DNA of 46,740 nucleotides, from positions 1-46,740 of the forward strand of contig VBFR01000190.1 of the NCBI GenBank assembly GCA_005889345.1, written 5' to 3'. A program made the translations under genes and the position numbers. Shown piece after piece: positions 46,227-46,740 of this stretch. The notes beneath the pieces were generated by a model. It ran no database searches. It was not told the origin of the DNA and was given only the letters and a program-made list of their open reading frames with translations. The stretch comes from Chloroflexota bacterium (lineage in GTDB: Bacteria; Chloroflexota; Dormibacteria; CF-121). How positions within the stretch are numbered: position 1 is the first letter of the stretch; each line of letters starts with the position of its first letter.

Positions 46227-46301
46227 CTACCAGCCCCAGCCTGCGCCGCCGGCCAATATGGCACAAAGCAGGCCCACGACCACGACAATCATCTTCTTCA
46301 T
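46227..46301 (-). CDS. 24-aa membrane micropeptide candidate MKKMIVVVVGLLCAILAGGAGWGW
   Basis: ATG to TAG ORF on minus strand ending just before terminator; single hydrophobic helix. Confidence 0.5.
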   Translation of the reverse strand: MKKMIVVVVGLLCAILAGGAGWGW

Positions 46302-46442
46302 CGCGACCACCCCCACGTTGTGAAATTCCCGGAAAGCCGCGCAGAGGACTCTCTTGGTTTCACCACGGTAGTCCCCTCTGGTGGTGCCGTAAATCTATCC
46401 CCAGGGCGACCGACTGCCCTTTTGATAGCGAACGGATGTTTG

Positions 46443-46740
46443 CTAAATGTCGAGTTGGACCGCGTGGGCGGCCGCTTCGGCGCGTGTTCGCACCTGCAGT
46501 TTGCGGTAGATGTTGCGCAGGTGGGACTTGATCGTCCCCTCCCCGAGGCTCAGCCGGCTGGCGATCGCTTTGTTGCTCATGCCCTCTACGACCATCCGGA
46601 CGATCTGGGTCTCCCGTTCGGTGAGCGGATCGGCCAGCGGCCGGCGAGATCGCTTTAGGGCTGAACCCAACCGCACGATCACTCGGCGCGTGAGGGCATC
46701 ATCGAGCTGGAACCGGCCCGCGTGGGCGTCCTGGATACTC
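46443..46740 (-). CDS. LuxR-type HTH regulator, C-terminal part (runs past window)
   Basis: LTERETQIVRMVVEGMSNKAIASRLSLGEGTIKSHLRNIYRKL; frame open to window end. Confidence 0.88.
   Translation of the reverse strand, partial: SIQDAHAGRFQLDDALTRRVIVRLGSALKRSRRPLADPLTERETQIVRMVVEGMSNKAIASRLSLGEGTIKSHLRNIYRKLQVRTRAEAAAHAVQLDI

Overview
GC-rich bacterial chromosomal window; gene content is compatible with a Chloroflexota/Dormibacterota-like lineage, but taxonomy is inferred only. Roughly 1-8 kb is accessory/stress-like: a PQQ-type beta-propeller fused to a cupredoxin, an SPW protein, Ohr/OsmC, a P1B metal ATPase, and a sulfite-oxidase-like protein with a ferredoxin reductase. Roughly 8.7-17.6 kb looks like an integrated island. 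It is bounded by a 68-bp near-perfect direct repeat that corresponds to the 3' part of a selenocysteine tRNA gene; the complete tRNA-Sec is complement(17547..17646). Roughly 18-46 kb is mostly housekeeping: serA, aminotransferase, amidase, rpsR-ssb-rpsF, tRNA-Val, moeA, an EF-G-like factor, Nudix, PfkB, macro domain, Nramp-like, MgtE-N/CBS, a divergent fatty-acid synthesis locus, TrkA pair, AI-2E, and an HD-GYP-MFS fusion. Most notable items: (1) a selC-targeted island with duplicated att core and 10-bp-phased GTTCG repeats; (2) a 213-bp inverted duplication that appears to replace the middle of a thioredoxin gene; (3) two copies of an unlisted ~46-49 aa protein family; (4) a TM/HD-GYP/MFS single polypeptide; (5) a FabH-like protein missing all three catalytic residues; (6) an Nramp homologue with altered metal-site motifs beside a channel-less MgtE sensor. 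All calls come from reading the sequence; no searches were run.
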